Positions 33,016-41,043 of a stretch of DNA of 42,020 nucleotides are shown here, in pieces (the stretch's first letter is position 1; every line of letters starts with the position of its first letter). The DNA is from CAYWGR01 sp964458015 (GTDB taxonomy: Bacteria > Planctomycetota > Planctomycetia > Pirellulales > Thermoguttaceae), in the NCBI GenBank assembly GCA_964458015.1, contig CAYWGR010000022.1:1-42020 (forward strand), read 5' to 3'. Below the pieces are notes generated by a model. The model was not told where the DNA came from, did not search any database, and worked only from the letters and a program-made list of their open reading frames with translations. Both the position numbers and the translations under genes were made by a program.

Positions 33016-33171
33016 GCGAACCGCATCCTTCTATTGCTTATCTGTAGGTAGTTTACTCCAAAATACTCCGGCATACCACACGACTTGTATTGTGGCAAAA
33101 ATACCTACACGGCAGAACGCCGGGAGAAAACTCAGATAAGGATGCACGACAGACCGTTAGAGAATTTTTCC
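33016..33171. other. Structured intergenic region with nested inverted repeats
   Basis: The arms at 33023-33059 and 33123-33145 are complementary in three blocks: GCATCC/GGATGC, TTATCTG/CAGATAA and GTTTACTCC/GGAGAAAAC (one mismatch), with small bulges between. Inside are GTAGGTA (33044-33050) with TACCTAC (33102-33108), and CCACA (33076-33080) with TGTGG (33091-33095). Either a leader RNA structure of the DUF1573 gene or a degenerate miniature element. Confidence 0.5.
33070..33098 (-). promoter_or_regulatory. Possible promoter of the DUF1573-cytochrome operon
   Basis: TTGCCA (33098-33093, five of six to TTGACA), 17-bp spacer, TATGCC (33075-33070, three of six). The -10 is poor. It lies about 55 bp upstream of the start at 33015. 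Confidence 0.28.
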
Positions 33172-35394
33172 TTAAGGGTTATCCCTTAGAACTTTTTGGA
33201 GATGCTCTCGCGTTTGGGTGGGCAACTTCCTGTCTTTGTGGGGGGTGACTGCGTCAAGGTTCAAGGCAGCCTCAGCCTCACTGCGGAAAATCACATGATT
33301 GCCGGCTGCCAGGGCAGCCTCGGCCAATTTCGCCCGATACAAAGCATTATTAGGATAAAGTTCAATGGCCCGTTGATAATCGTGAATCGCAACCTCAAGG
33401 GCATGAGGATTGCCCGTCTTGGAATATGCTTCGTAATACCGCTCGGCGGCGATGAACCATGCTGGAGGTGAACCAGGGGATAAAGCCAGAATGATTTCGT
33501 TCGCGGCTTCAAAACGGCGGAAGGATTCTTCGTTGGGCTCTTGCCGCCAACGCTCGAACTCCAGGTCGGCCAGTCGGCGTCTGGGATCGGCCGACAGCGG
33601 ATCGGCGGCGGCCGCGGCTTCAAGATATTCGGCTGCCTGAGCAGGTCTCCGCTCGGACAATCGCAATTGGGCCTGGCAATCCAAAACCCGGCTGTAGGCA
33701 GTGCGATAACAGGCATATGCCATAAGGATCGTGAGCAAGAGCATGACCCATGCCATGCGGGTTGGCAGTTCACGAGGCCGTTCCTCGGGAAGTCCAACGG
33801 CCAAAAGAAGCCAAAGCGTGCCCGCAACACTGGGTAATCCGATTCCGCCGGCCGCCAGCAAATTGATCAATAAAGCCGCAACTCCCACGGCCGGCAACCA
33901 TCGGGGCATTTGCCCTTCTCGGATCCAACTGCGCAGAAGCAGCAATGCAAGAGCGGCAATCGGCAATCCCAGTAACAGTGCAGCAATACCCTGTGGAGCG
34001 GCACTGAGCAATCCCATCGGGAATGACAACAAAAAACCGGCAAAACACCCGCCCATTATATAATTGGGATGGGAAACAATCGAGGTAGAATTGGTAATTA
34101 GAGGCTTTTTAAGTTCTCTCTTCTCGTCCTTGACCACTTCGCCGCACTTCGATTCTTTGCCGATTGTTTTTGTATCTCTTGCTATGGCCCAGGCAAAGCA
34201 TCCCAAAACCATTAGAAATGCAATTGCGGCGGGTGTGCCCGCGGTGGCCCAGATTTCGAGCAGGAAGTTATGGGGATCGGCCACCTCCTCGCTTGCCTCG
34301 GGCAGTTTATACCGGGGATAGGTATCCTGAAAATTTCCTGGTCCACAGCCGAGAATTGGATGCTCGGCAATGATTTGGCCCGTCGATTGCCAGTATTGCA
34401 AACGGTAGCCGAATGATTTTGACGCCTGCGACATCACTTCGCGATCGAGACCGCCGAAAGTAATCCCGGCGGCGATCATCGCAACCAAAACAATGGTCAC
34501 GATCGTCGGCCATTTCCAGCCAATCGTATTGCCTTTCAAACGGCATGTGAGCCATGCCAAGACGACTCCAATACCCATTGCGACATATCCGCTACGGCTT
34601 TTGGTCAACAGCAGGCAAGCGGCTATCGGCATAGCACAAAAAACCAATTTCCACAACTGTCGGCGGGTAGGGATACTTGCACATATCATGCCCGCTAAAA
34701 TAACGAGCCAAGGCACGAGATAGCCCGCCAGCGAGTTGGTCAAGGCGAACGTGGCCATGGGTTCGGTGCTATACAATCGGTCGGCAAAGAGTTGCCGTTC
34801 GGGTGAGCCCGGTGGAAACCACAGACCTGCATTGCGTATGGCTGCATCGGGATCCGATTCGTAAATCGCCCGGGTGGCAGGCATCTCATGGTAACATTGA
34901 TACAATCCATAACCGGCCAACGCAACGGCCAAGGCAATCATTACGGCCACAACAGCCCGGACTTCGGCGGGAGTGACGATGAACTGTCGTGCAAGGAAGA
35001 AGCATAGCCCCAGGCCGACCCATTCCCAAAGCATGTTGAGGGCGGGACGCGGACTGCCATGCCAAACGGCCCAAAGGGCGGCCAGGGTGTGCCAGCCGAC
35101 TAAAAGCAGAACAGCGGCGTCGATCCATCCGAAACGGATCGAAAACCTGGGCCGGCCGATCGCGCCCAGCAACCACAGTACGGCCAGCGTGATCCAAAGC
35201 ATGACCATTGGCATTCCGTCGCCGTAGGTCGCCGCCGATTCGCTGGGGAACAGCGGACGTGCAACGACGAGCGATGTGAAACCGGCCAAAAGCCAGGGGC
35301 GAAGGCGGTCATCTTCCGCTAATGCGAACGGTTGCACGCCTTCGCGCTGCGGATGGTTTTTCTGCGGCTGTTGATGATGTTTCCGACGCGACAT
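33172..35394 (-). CDS. O-antigen ligase/polymerase (Wzy_C) membrane protein with C-terminal TPR region
   Basis: A 740-residue protein. The N-terminal half has about eleven membrane helices and the O-antigen ligase signature in a periplasmic loop (HPILGCGPGNFQDTYPRY, DPHNFLLEIWATAG). The C-terminal part (about 575-740) is soluble and helical with tetratricopeptide-like repeats (AAEYLEAAAAADPLSADPRRR, HDYQRAIELYPNNALYRAKLAEA). Ligases of this family join glycan units to a carrier or polymerise them at the outer face of the inner membrane. The gene lies 24 bp after the WecA/MraY-type transferase gene; both fit an envelope or extracellular polysaccharide unit. Odd: a polar, repeat-like stretch at about 412-446 (KESKCGEVVKDEKRELKK) between two helices. 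Confidence 0.85.
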   Translation of the reverse strand: MSRRKHHQQPQKNHPQREGVQPFALAEDDRLRPWLLAGFTSLVVARPLFPSESAATYGDGMPMVMLWITLAVLWLLGAIGRPRFSIRFGWIDAAVLLLVGWHTLAALWAVWHGSPRPALNMLWEWVGLGLCFFLARQFIVTPAEVRAVVAVMIALAVALAGYGLYQCYHEMPATRAIYESDPDAAIRNAGLWFPPGSPERQLFADRLYSTEPMATFALTNSLAGYLVPWLVILAGMICASIPTRRQLWKLVFCAMPIAACLLLTKSRSGYVAMGIGVVLAWLTCRLKGNTIGWKWPTIVTIVLVAMIAAGITFGGLDREVMSQASKSFGYRLQYWQSTGQIIAEHPILGCGPGNFQDTYPRYKLPEASEEVADPHNFLLEIWATAGTPAAIAFLMVLGCFAWAIARDTKTIGKESKCGEVVKDEKRELKKPLITNSTSIVSHPNYIMGGCFAGFLLSFPMGLLSAAPQGIAALLLGLPIAALALLLLRSWIREGQMPRWLPAVGVAALLINLLAAGGIGLPSVAGTLWLLLAVGLPEERPRELPTRMAWVMLLLTILMAYACYRTAYSRVLDCQAQLRLSERRPAQAAEYLEAAAAADPLSADPRRRLADLEFERWRQEPNEESFRRFEAANEIILALSPGSPPAWFIAAERYYEAYSKTGNPHALEVAIHDYQRAIELYPNNALYRAKLAEAALAAGNHVIFRSEAEAALNLDAVTPHKDRKLPTQTREHLQKVLRDNP

Positions 35395-35418
35395 GGTCGA
35401 ATTTTATCCCAATGCAGT

Positions 35419-36552
35419 TCAAGGTCGGCGGCGACCGGCCGTTTCCAGCACGGCGACCAATGCCAGTGTGCAAAGAACCATCGCAAGAATCACGATCGCG
35501 CCGGCAAGATCCACTTGACGCAATAGGAGCGCGCCAAGGCCGCAAGCGGCCGTGGCCAAATAGATGGTCAAGACTGCCTGAGGCTTGGTCATTCCCAGTT
35601 CAACCAGCCGATGCGAAAAATGGCTCTTGTCGCCCACGAAAGGACTGCGGCCCTCTCGCAATCGGATCAAAATCACGCTGGCAGTATCATAAAGCGGAAC
35701 GGCCAACACGCATAGCGGAGCTAGAATCGCGTGTTTGGGGCCGCCGCTGCTTGCAAAAGTGGCCGTCAGGGTGGCCATCGCCAGTAGATATCCGATTAAA
35801 TAACTGCCGGCATCGCCCATGAACAGTCGGGCGGGCGGACGATTGTGCCAAAGAAAGCCCAAGAGGGAACCGACTACCACCAGAAGCAATCCCGCGACGA
35901 ACAGTTGCGGCTGCTGGTTGTCGGGCCGAGGCGTTAAAAGCATTGCAACGGCCAACATCGCGGCCGCAATGGCGGCGACGCCTGCCGAGAGGCCATCCAT
36001 GTTATCGAGCATGTTAAGCGAGTTTATCAGACCGACGATCCATAGAACGCTCAATGCGCCGGTCAGCAAAGGCATATCGAGAAATAATGTAAGACGCCAT
36101 CCCTGGCAAACCAAGGTCGTGGCAACCAAGGTCTGAATGCCCAAGCGGAATCGCCAATCCAGCCCTCGATAATCGTCGGCCAATCCCAACAGCATCAAAA
36201 CCGTGCCGCCTGCCAAAAGTTCCCAAAGTTTGCTCGATTGAAAGACGATTCCGGGAGCGTATTTCGAGAGGATCGCTACCAGACTGCCGGGAAGCAGGGA
36301 AGTCGTATCTACGGACAACGGCAACCGATCCGATGCTGTTTGGGACGCCATGACGACCATCACCACAAGCGGAAGCACGACGCCCAGCCAAATGGCCAAA
36401 CCGCCGCAAGTGGGCATGGGCGTTTCGTGAACCTTGCGATGGCCAGGCCGATCGACCAGCCCAAAGCGAGGTCCGAATCTCCGGACGGCAAATGCCGCCG
36501 CACAGCAAATGATCGCGCTTGGAATCGTGCAACCTAGGATGAGCCAAAGCAT
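35419..36552 (-). CDS. MraY/WecA-type polyprenyl-phosphate sugar-1-phosphate transferase
   Basis: A 377-residue polytopic protein with about ten to eleven membrane helices. Family motifs are intact: GLVDRPGHRKVHETPMPTCGG (cytoplasmic loop 1), the catalytic NMLDNMDGLSAG with two Asp, GDAGSYLIGYLLA, and DKSHFSHRLVELGM (loop 5 with the His motif). It transfers a sugar-1-phosphate, often N-acetylglucosamine, from UDP to undecaprenyl phosphate at the cytoplasmic face, the first step of O-antigen, teichoic or capsule assembly. The true MraY of peptidoglycan synthesis usually sits in a mur cluster; here the neighbours are a ligase and DUF4416, so a WecA-like role is more likely. It is 33 bp after DUF4416 and 24 bp before the ligase. 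Confidence 0.9.
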   Translation of the reverse strand: MLWLILGCTIPSAIICCAAAFAVRRFGPRFGLVDRPGHRKVHETPMPTCGGLAIWLGVVLPLVVMVVMASQTASDRLPLSVDTTSLLPGSLVAILSKYAPGIVFQSSKLWELLAGGTVLMLLGLADDYRGLDWRFRLGIQTLVATTLVCQGWRLTLFLDMPLLTGALSVLWIVGLINSLNMLDNMDGLSAGVAAIAAAMLAVAMLLTPRPDNQQPQLFVAGLLLVVVGSLLGFLWHNRPPARLFMGDAGSYLIGYLLAMATLTATFASSGGPKHAILAPLCVLAVPLYDTASVILIRLREGRSPFVGDKSHFSHRLVELGMTKPQAVLTIYLATAACGLGALLLRQVDLAGAIVILAMVLCTLALVAVLETAGRRRP

Positions 36553-36585
36553 GGTTGTTCTGTCCGTGGTCCGCCGGCTTTCTTC

Positions 36586-37128
36586 CTATTCCCTATCGCT
36601 TATCCCTTTTTTCAACAAATCCCGGCATTTGCTGAAAAACGCCTGATAATCCGCCCGGCGGTAGTCGGGAAACGTGTATTCGTGGGATTGCCACTGGTGA
36701 TGTCTATATTGTAGCGTAACTTCGGCATAAATGCCGCGCGACAAGTAGATTCGATGGGCAAAATCTTTGGTTGAGGCCAAAACAAGCTTTCCAAGAGTCA
36801 GATAGCCGGGGTCGAGATTCAAAGGCCTGGGCTCGGGATGGCCGGCTACGGCAGCATATTCTTCTTCCCAACGATTCGTTAGCAATTTGATTTCAACTAG
36901 CTTTTCAGGATCCGCCAACTCCTCAAAAACGAAAAAGGTCTTTAGAAGCCCTGGCCCCATCGTGGCATCGTAGTAATGGGTTTCGGAGAATTGAAAACGA
37001 GGGCTGGCCAAAGCAAGAGGCCCCCAAGTTGCGACGGCCTTGGCTTGCGCCCAATCCAACGCCGCCTCATGCCTGCTAAAGGCCGCCAGTAGAAACAACG
37101 CAGGAACATGGTCAGAGGGTTGGCCCAT
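36586..37128 (-). CDS. DUF4416 family protein
   Basis: A 180-residue soluble protein of the DUF4416 family, recognised from PALFLLAAFSRHEAALDWA, the aromatic motif FSETHYYDATMGPGL, NLDPGYLTLGKLVLASTKD and HRIYLSRGIYAEVTLQY. No signal or membrane helix. The function is unknown. The family is common in planctomycetes and deltaproteobacteria and often appears beside polysaccharide or sugar transferase genes, as here. It is the first gene of the presumed three-gene unit DUF4416 - transferase - ligase (gaps 33 and 24 bp). Confidence 0.9.
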   Translation of the reverse strand: MGQPSDHVPALFLLAAFSRHEAALDWAQAKAVATWGPLALASPRFQFSETHYYDATMGPGLLKTFFVFEELADPEKLVEIKLLTNRWEEEYAAVAGHPEPRPLNLDPGYLTLGKLVLASTKDFAHRIYLSRGIYAEVTLQYRHHQWQSHEYTFPDYRRADYQAFFSKCRDLLKKGISDRE

Positions 37129-37450
37129 TTACAAGAATCGCTTGATTTGGTTGTTTTGCAGGATAGGATAGGAACTCAAAAGTACAGTATAACCAAAACG
37201 CTTTGCCAAGTCACGGTGGGGGATTATTCCAGCAAGGCCGATAAGCTTTTCAATCTCGAACGGGCGGGCGATTAATTCTCGCCGGCCACGGAAAAAGTAT
37301 CAATAGCCTGCTTCAATTGCAACTCCCTATGCGTTCCGTGGAAGTAGTTTATTGTGGTGTATCGTAGACTTCCACGTAAGAACGAATGGATGGAACATCC
37401 GAGTGTCGAATGCCCTGGAGTTGTTGGTAAAAACCCATTTCCGGTGACTT
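37129..37450. other. Divergent intergenic region with a 9-bp inverted repeat
   Basis: 322 bp between DUF4416 (minus) and the GH63 gene (plus). CGTGGAAGT (37337-37345) is repeated inverted as ACTTCCACG (37368-37376), with 22 bp between, about 75-115 bp upstream of the GH63 start. It may be an operator or a leader hairpin. No promoter of convincing quality is seen on either strand. Confidence 0.45.
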
Positions 37451-40222
37451 ATGGAATACAAATCAGCCGAGCATGAACGTCTTGAAGAAGCCCAGGAACA
37501 CGGGATCGCGTGGCGCAAGTGGGGACCATATCTCAGTGAGCGGCAGTGGGGCACCGTTCGCGAAGATTACAGCGAGAATGGCGACGCCTGGAATTACTTT
37601 ACCCACGATCAAGCGCGATCACGCGCCTATCATTGGGGCGAAGACGGCTTGGCCGGCATCTCCGACGACCTGCAACGCCTTTGTTTTGCCATTGCTTTGT
37701 GGAACGGCAAGGATCCGATTCTCAAGGAGCGTCTGTTCGGCCTGACCAACAGCGAAGGCAACCACGGCGAAGACGTTAAGGAATGCTATTTCTACCTGGA
37801 TAGCACGCCGACGCACTCGTACATGAAATCTCTCTACAAATATCCGCAAAGGCCGTATCCTTACGACGACCTGGTGCAAACCAACCAAAGCCGGGGACGA
37901 GATCAAGCCGAATACGAATTGATCGACACCGGCGTTTTCGACGACAATCGATATTTTGACGTGTTTGTCGAGTATGCCAAGCAGTCGCCCGAGGATATTC
38001 TGATTCAGATCACCGTCTGGAACCGCGGTGACCATCCTGCCGAGTTGCATTTATTACCGACGCTTTGGTTTCGCAATCATTGGACATGGCAAATCAACGG
38101 CGACAAGCCGATGCTTCGCCAGATTCATGCGGGGCCAATGTATTCCGCGATTCAAACCGTTGATGAAAAGCTTGGAGAACGTTTTCTCTACTGCGACGGA
38201 GGCGGCGCGCTATTATTCACGGAAAACGAAACCAATACCGATCGGATCTTTGGAACTCCGAACGCTTGTCCCTATGTCAAGGACGGTATCAACAACTACA
38301 TTGTTGACGGTAAGCAGGGGGGCTTGAATCCCGAGCAGAAAGGCACGAAAGCGGCAGTCCATTGCCATTGGACCGTCAATCCGGGCGAGTGCCGAAGCGT
38401 TCGGCTGCGTCTGACGGACGTTGCTCCGATGGAATCCAACGAGGACGAGCAATACAAAAAAGTTTTCGGCCATTGTTTCGAGGAGACCATGCAACTGCGG
38501 CACGATGAGGCCGATGCCTTTTATACCGCGATCACGCCTCCATCGTTCAATGCTGATCAGGCCAACGTGATGCGGCAAGCGTTGGCCGGAATGCTTTGGA
38601 CAAAGCAGTTTTACCATTACGACGTAGACCGCTGGCTGGAAGAACGAGGTTCTGACCCGTTTGGATCGAAAGCCAAAGCATCTCCTCGCAACGACCATTG
38701 GCATCACATGTACAACGGCGACGTGATTTCGATGCCGGACAAATGGGAGTATCCCTGGTATGCGGCATGGGATTTGGCGTTCCATATCCTTGCGCTAACG
38801 CTTGTGGATCCTGAGTTCGGGAAAAAACAGCTCGGATTGATGCTGAAAGAGCGTTACATGCACCCGAACGGCCAGATTCCCGCCTACGAGTGGAATTTCG
38901 GAGATGTTAATCCGCCGGTTCATGCCTGGTCAACCATCTTCACCTACCGGCTCGATAAAGTATTATCGGGCGAAGGCGACAAGGAATGGCTCAAGGCGAG
39001 TTTTCATAAGCTTCTTCTGAACTTTACTTGGTGGGGCAATCGGAAGGATCGATTCGGGCGCAACGTGTTCGAGGGCGGGTTCCTGGGACTGGACAACATC
39101 GGCGTATTCGATCGAAGTTCGCCTTTGCCGACCGGAGGCTATTTGGAACAGGCCGACGGCACCGCCTGGATGGCTTTGTTCAGCCAAAACATGTTGGAGA
39201 TTGCATTTGAATTGGCGATGTCGGATCCGGATTACGCGGATATGACGCTCAAGTTTGTCGAACATTACATGTGGATCGCATCAGCCATGACTCATGCGGG
39301 CAATGGCACCGGCATGTGGGACGAAGAAGACGGCTTTTTCTACGACGTGCTTCGTTTGCCCGATGGTCAGGCGATGCGTCTGAAGGTCCGTTCGATGGTG
39401 GGTTTGCTGCCGTTTTGCGCTGCAACGGTATTCGAGCCTGGCCTGGCCCAAAAATATCCGGAAATAGGCGAGCGGTTTGTAAGGTTTCTCGCGGCACGTC
39501 CGGAACTGCGTGCTGCGATCCACGATCCCCTGAAGCCGGGCGTCGGCAATCGGAAACTTGCTTCGATTCTGGATGAAAACAAGCTGCGCCGCGTTCTTTC
39601 GATTATGCTTGATGAAAATGAAATTTTAAGCGATTACGGTATCCGTTCGCTATCGCGATGCCATGCCGATCATCCTTTCGTGATGCAGGTCGGCGGCCGG
39701 AAGTATTGTGTGAACTATCTGCCGGCCGAGTCGGATACCGGCATGTTCGGCGGCAATTCCAATTGGAGAGGCCCGATTTGGATGCCTGTCAACGGGTTGA
39801 TCATTCGAGCCCTTCTGCAATATTACAGCTATTACGGCAATGATTTCGTCGTCGAATGTCCGACCGGATCGGGTTGCTATAAAAACCTTTTCCAAGTTGC
39901 GGAAGAGATCACGCGGCGGTTGTCGAACATATTCCTGAATAATGCCGACGGGTATCGGCCGGTCAACGGGCCGACATTCAAATTCCAAGACGATCCCTAT
40001 TGGCGGGACTATATCCTGTTCTACGAATATTTTCACGGTGATAACGGGATGGGGCTGGGTGCAAACCATCAGACCGGTTGGACGGGCATTATTGCCCGAA
40101 TCATGCAGATGTTCGGCCGCCTTAAACCTGAAATGGTCCTTAGCGAGGAACGATTCACGACAATTGCCGGGACAGCATCGTCCGAATCAGCCGCGCCGAC
40201 GGCAGACGCCGGAGGCAGATAA
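37451..40222 (+). CDS. GH63-family alpha-glucosidase-like protein
   Basis: A 923-residue protein without signal peptide, so cytoplasmic. It belongs to the bacterial GH63-like glucosidase group, related to mannosyl-oligosaccharide glucosidase and YgjK. The beginning (ERLEEAQEHGIAWRKWGPYLSERQWGTVREDY in pieces) and FGLTNSEGNHGEDVKE are typical of this bacterial group. The (alpha/alpha)6 barrel from about 360 on has the general-acid candidate Asp441 in YAAWDLAFH and SNWRGPIWMPVNG (Trp772) near the base. It would release glucose from alpha-linked oligosaccharides; the true substrate (for instance mannosylglycerate-, trehalose- or glycogen-derived sugar) is not known. The ribosome binding site is weak (GGTGA). 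DUF4239 follows after 38 bp. Confidence 0.92.
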   Translation: MEYKSAEHERLEEAQEHGIAWRKWGPYLSERQWGTVREDYSENGDAWNYFTHDQARSRAYHWGEDGLAGISDDLQRLCFAIALWNGKDPILKERLFGLTNSEGNHGEDVKECYFYLDSTPTHSYMKSLYKYPQRPYPYDDLVQTNQSRGRDQAEYELIDTGVFDDNRYFDVFVEYAKQSPEDILIQITVWNRGDHPAELHLLPTLWFRNHWTWQINGDKPMLRQIHAGPMYSAIQTVDEKLGERFLYCDGGGALLFTENETNTDRIFGTPNACPYVKDGINNYIVDGKQGGLNPEQKGTKAAVHCHWTVNPGECRSVRLRLTDVAPMESNEDEQYKKVFGHCFEETMQLRHDEADAFYTAITPPSFNADQANVMRQALAGMLWTKQFYHYDVDRWLEERGSDPFGSKAKASPRNDHWHHMYNGDVISMPDKWEYPWYAAWDLAFHILALTLVDPEFGKKQLGLMLKERYMHPNGQIPAYEWNFGDVNPPVHAWSTIFTYRLDKVLSGEGDKEWLKASFHKLLLNFTWWGNRKDRFGRNVFEGGFLGLDNIGVFDRSSPLPTGGYLEQADGTAWMALFSQNMLEIAFELAMSDPDYADMTLKFVEHYMWIASAMTHAGNGTGMWDEEDGFFYDVLRLPDGQAMRLKVRSMVGLLPFCAATVFEPGLAQKYPEIGERFVRFLAARPELRAAIHDPLKPGVGNRKLASILDENKLRRVLSIMLDENEILSDYGIRSLSRCHADHPFVMQVGGRKYCVNYLPAESDTGMFGGNSNWRGPIWMPVNGLIIRALLQYYSYYGNDFVVECPTGSGCYKNLFQVAEEITRRLSNIFLNNADGYRPVNGPTFKFQDDPYWRDYILFYEYFHGDNGMGLGANHQTGWTGIIARIMQMFGRLKPEMVLSEERFTTIAGTASSESAAPTADAGGR

Positions 40223-40260
40223 TGACTATTTATTAGGTCACACTATCCAGACAGGCAAAT

Positions 40261-41037
40261 ATGTTTTTTACCTCGACAGTCCTTGCAATCGCCGTCGGGC
40301 TGTTTTTGGGAATGGTCTTACTCCTAGAGATCGGCCGACGGATCGGCATTAAGCGGCTGCAACAAGATCCGGAAGGAGCCCGGGCAGGCATTGGAGCCGT
40401 GGAAGGCTCCGTTTTCGGACTGTTGGGTCTTTTAATTGCGTTCACTTTTTCCGGAGCGGCTTCGCGATTTGACGTTAGAAGGCAACTGATCGTGGAGGAG
40501 ACCAACGCGATCGGCACTGCTTATCTCCGTATAGATATGCTGCCGGCCGACGCTCAGCCTGCCGTGCGAGAACTCTTTCGACAGTATTTGGATACCCGGA
40601 TTGAAGCTTATCGGAAGCTACCGAACATTCAAGCGGCGAAAGAAGAACTTGCCAAGGCCGCAGAGACGCAGAATGCCATATGGAAGCAGGCTGTTGCCGC
40701 CTGCCGCACTAGCAGTTCGCCCCAGGCAGCCATGTTAGTGCTGCCGTCGCTCAATCAAATGATCGACATTACAACAATGCGATCGATGGCGACGCAGATG
40801 CACCCGCCGATGATTGTGTTCGTCATGCTGGGAATCATGGCCTTGGCCGGCGCCTTGATAGCAGGCTACGGCATGGCTTCCGGTAGGTCTCGCAATTGGC
40901 TTCACGTGCTATGCTTTGCCGCAATCATGGCTATTACGGTCTATGTCATCATCGACATTGAGTATCCACGGGTTGGGTTGATTACCGTCGAGGCTTTTGA
41001 TCAGGCGATGATCGATCTCCGCGCCGGCATAAAGTAA
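40261..41037 (+). CDS. DUF4239-like (bestrophin-like) membrane protein
   Basis: A 258-residue membrane protein. Two membrane helices lie at the N-terminus (VLAIAVGLFLGMVLLLEIG and VFGLLGLLIAFTFSG) and two near the C-terminus (PMIVFVMLGIMALAGALIAGY, LHVLCFAAIMAITVYVIID). Between them is a cytoplasmic helical part (about 75-175; RRQLIVEETNAIGTAYLR, EAYRKLPN). This is the pattern of DUF4239 proteins, which some tools call bestrophin-like; function is not established. It follows the GH63 gene on the same strand after 38 bp and may be co-transcribed. It converges on the DUF1559 gene with a 6-bp gap and no visible terminator. Confidence 0.8.
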   Translation: MFFTSTVLAIAVGLFLGMVLLLEIGRRIGIKRLQQDPEGARAGIGAVEGSVFGLLGLLIAFTFSGAASRFDVRRQLIVEETNAIGTAYLRIDMLPADAQPAVRELFRQYLDTRIEAYRKLPNIQAAKEELAKAAETQNAIWKQAVAACRTSSSPQAAMLVLPSLNQMIDITTMRSMATQMHPPMIVFVMLGIMALAGALIAGYGMASGRSRNWLHVLCFAAIMAITVYVIIDIEYPRVGLITVEAFDQAMIDLRAGIK

Positions 41038-41043
41038 CATTAA

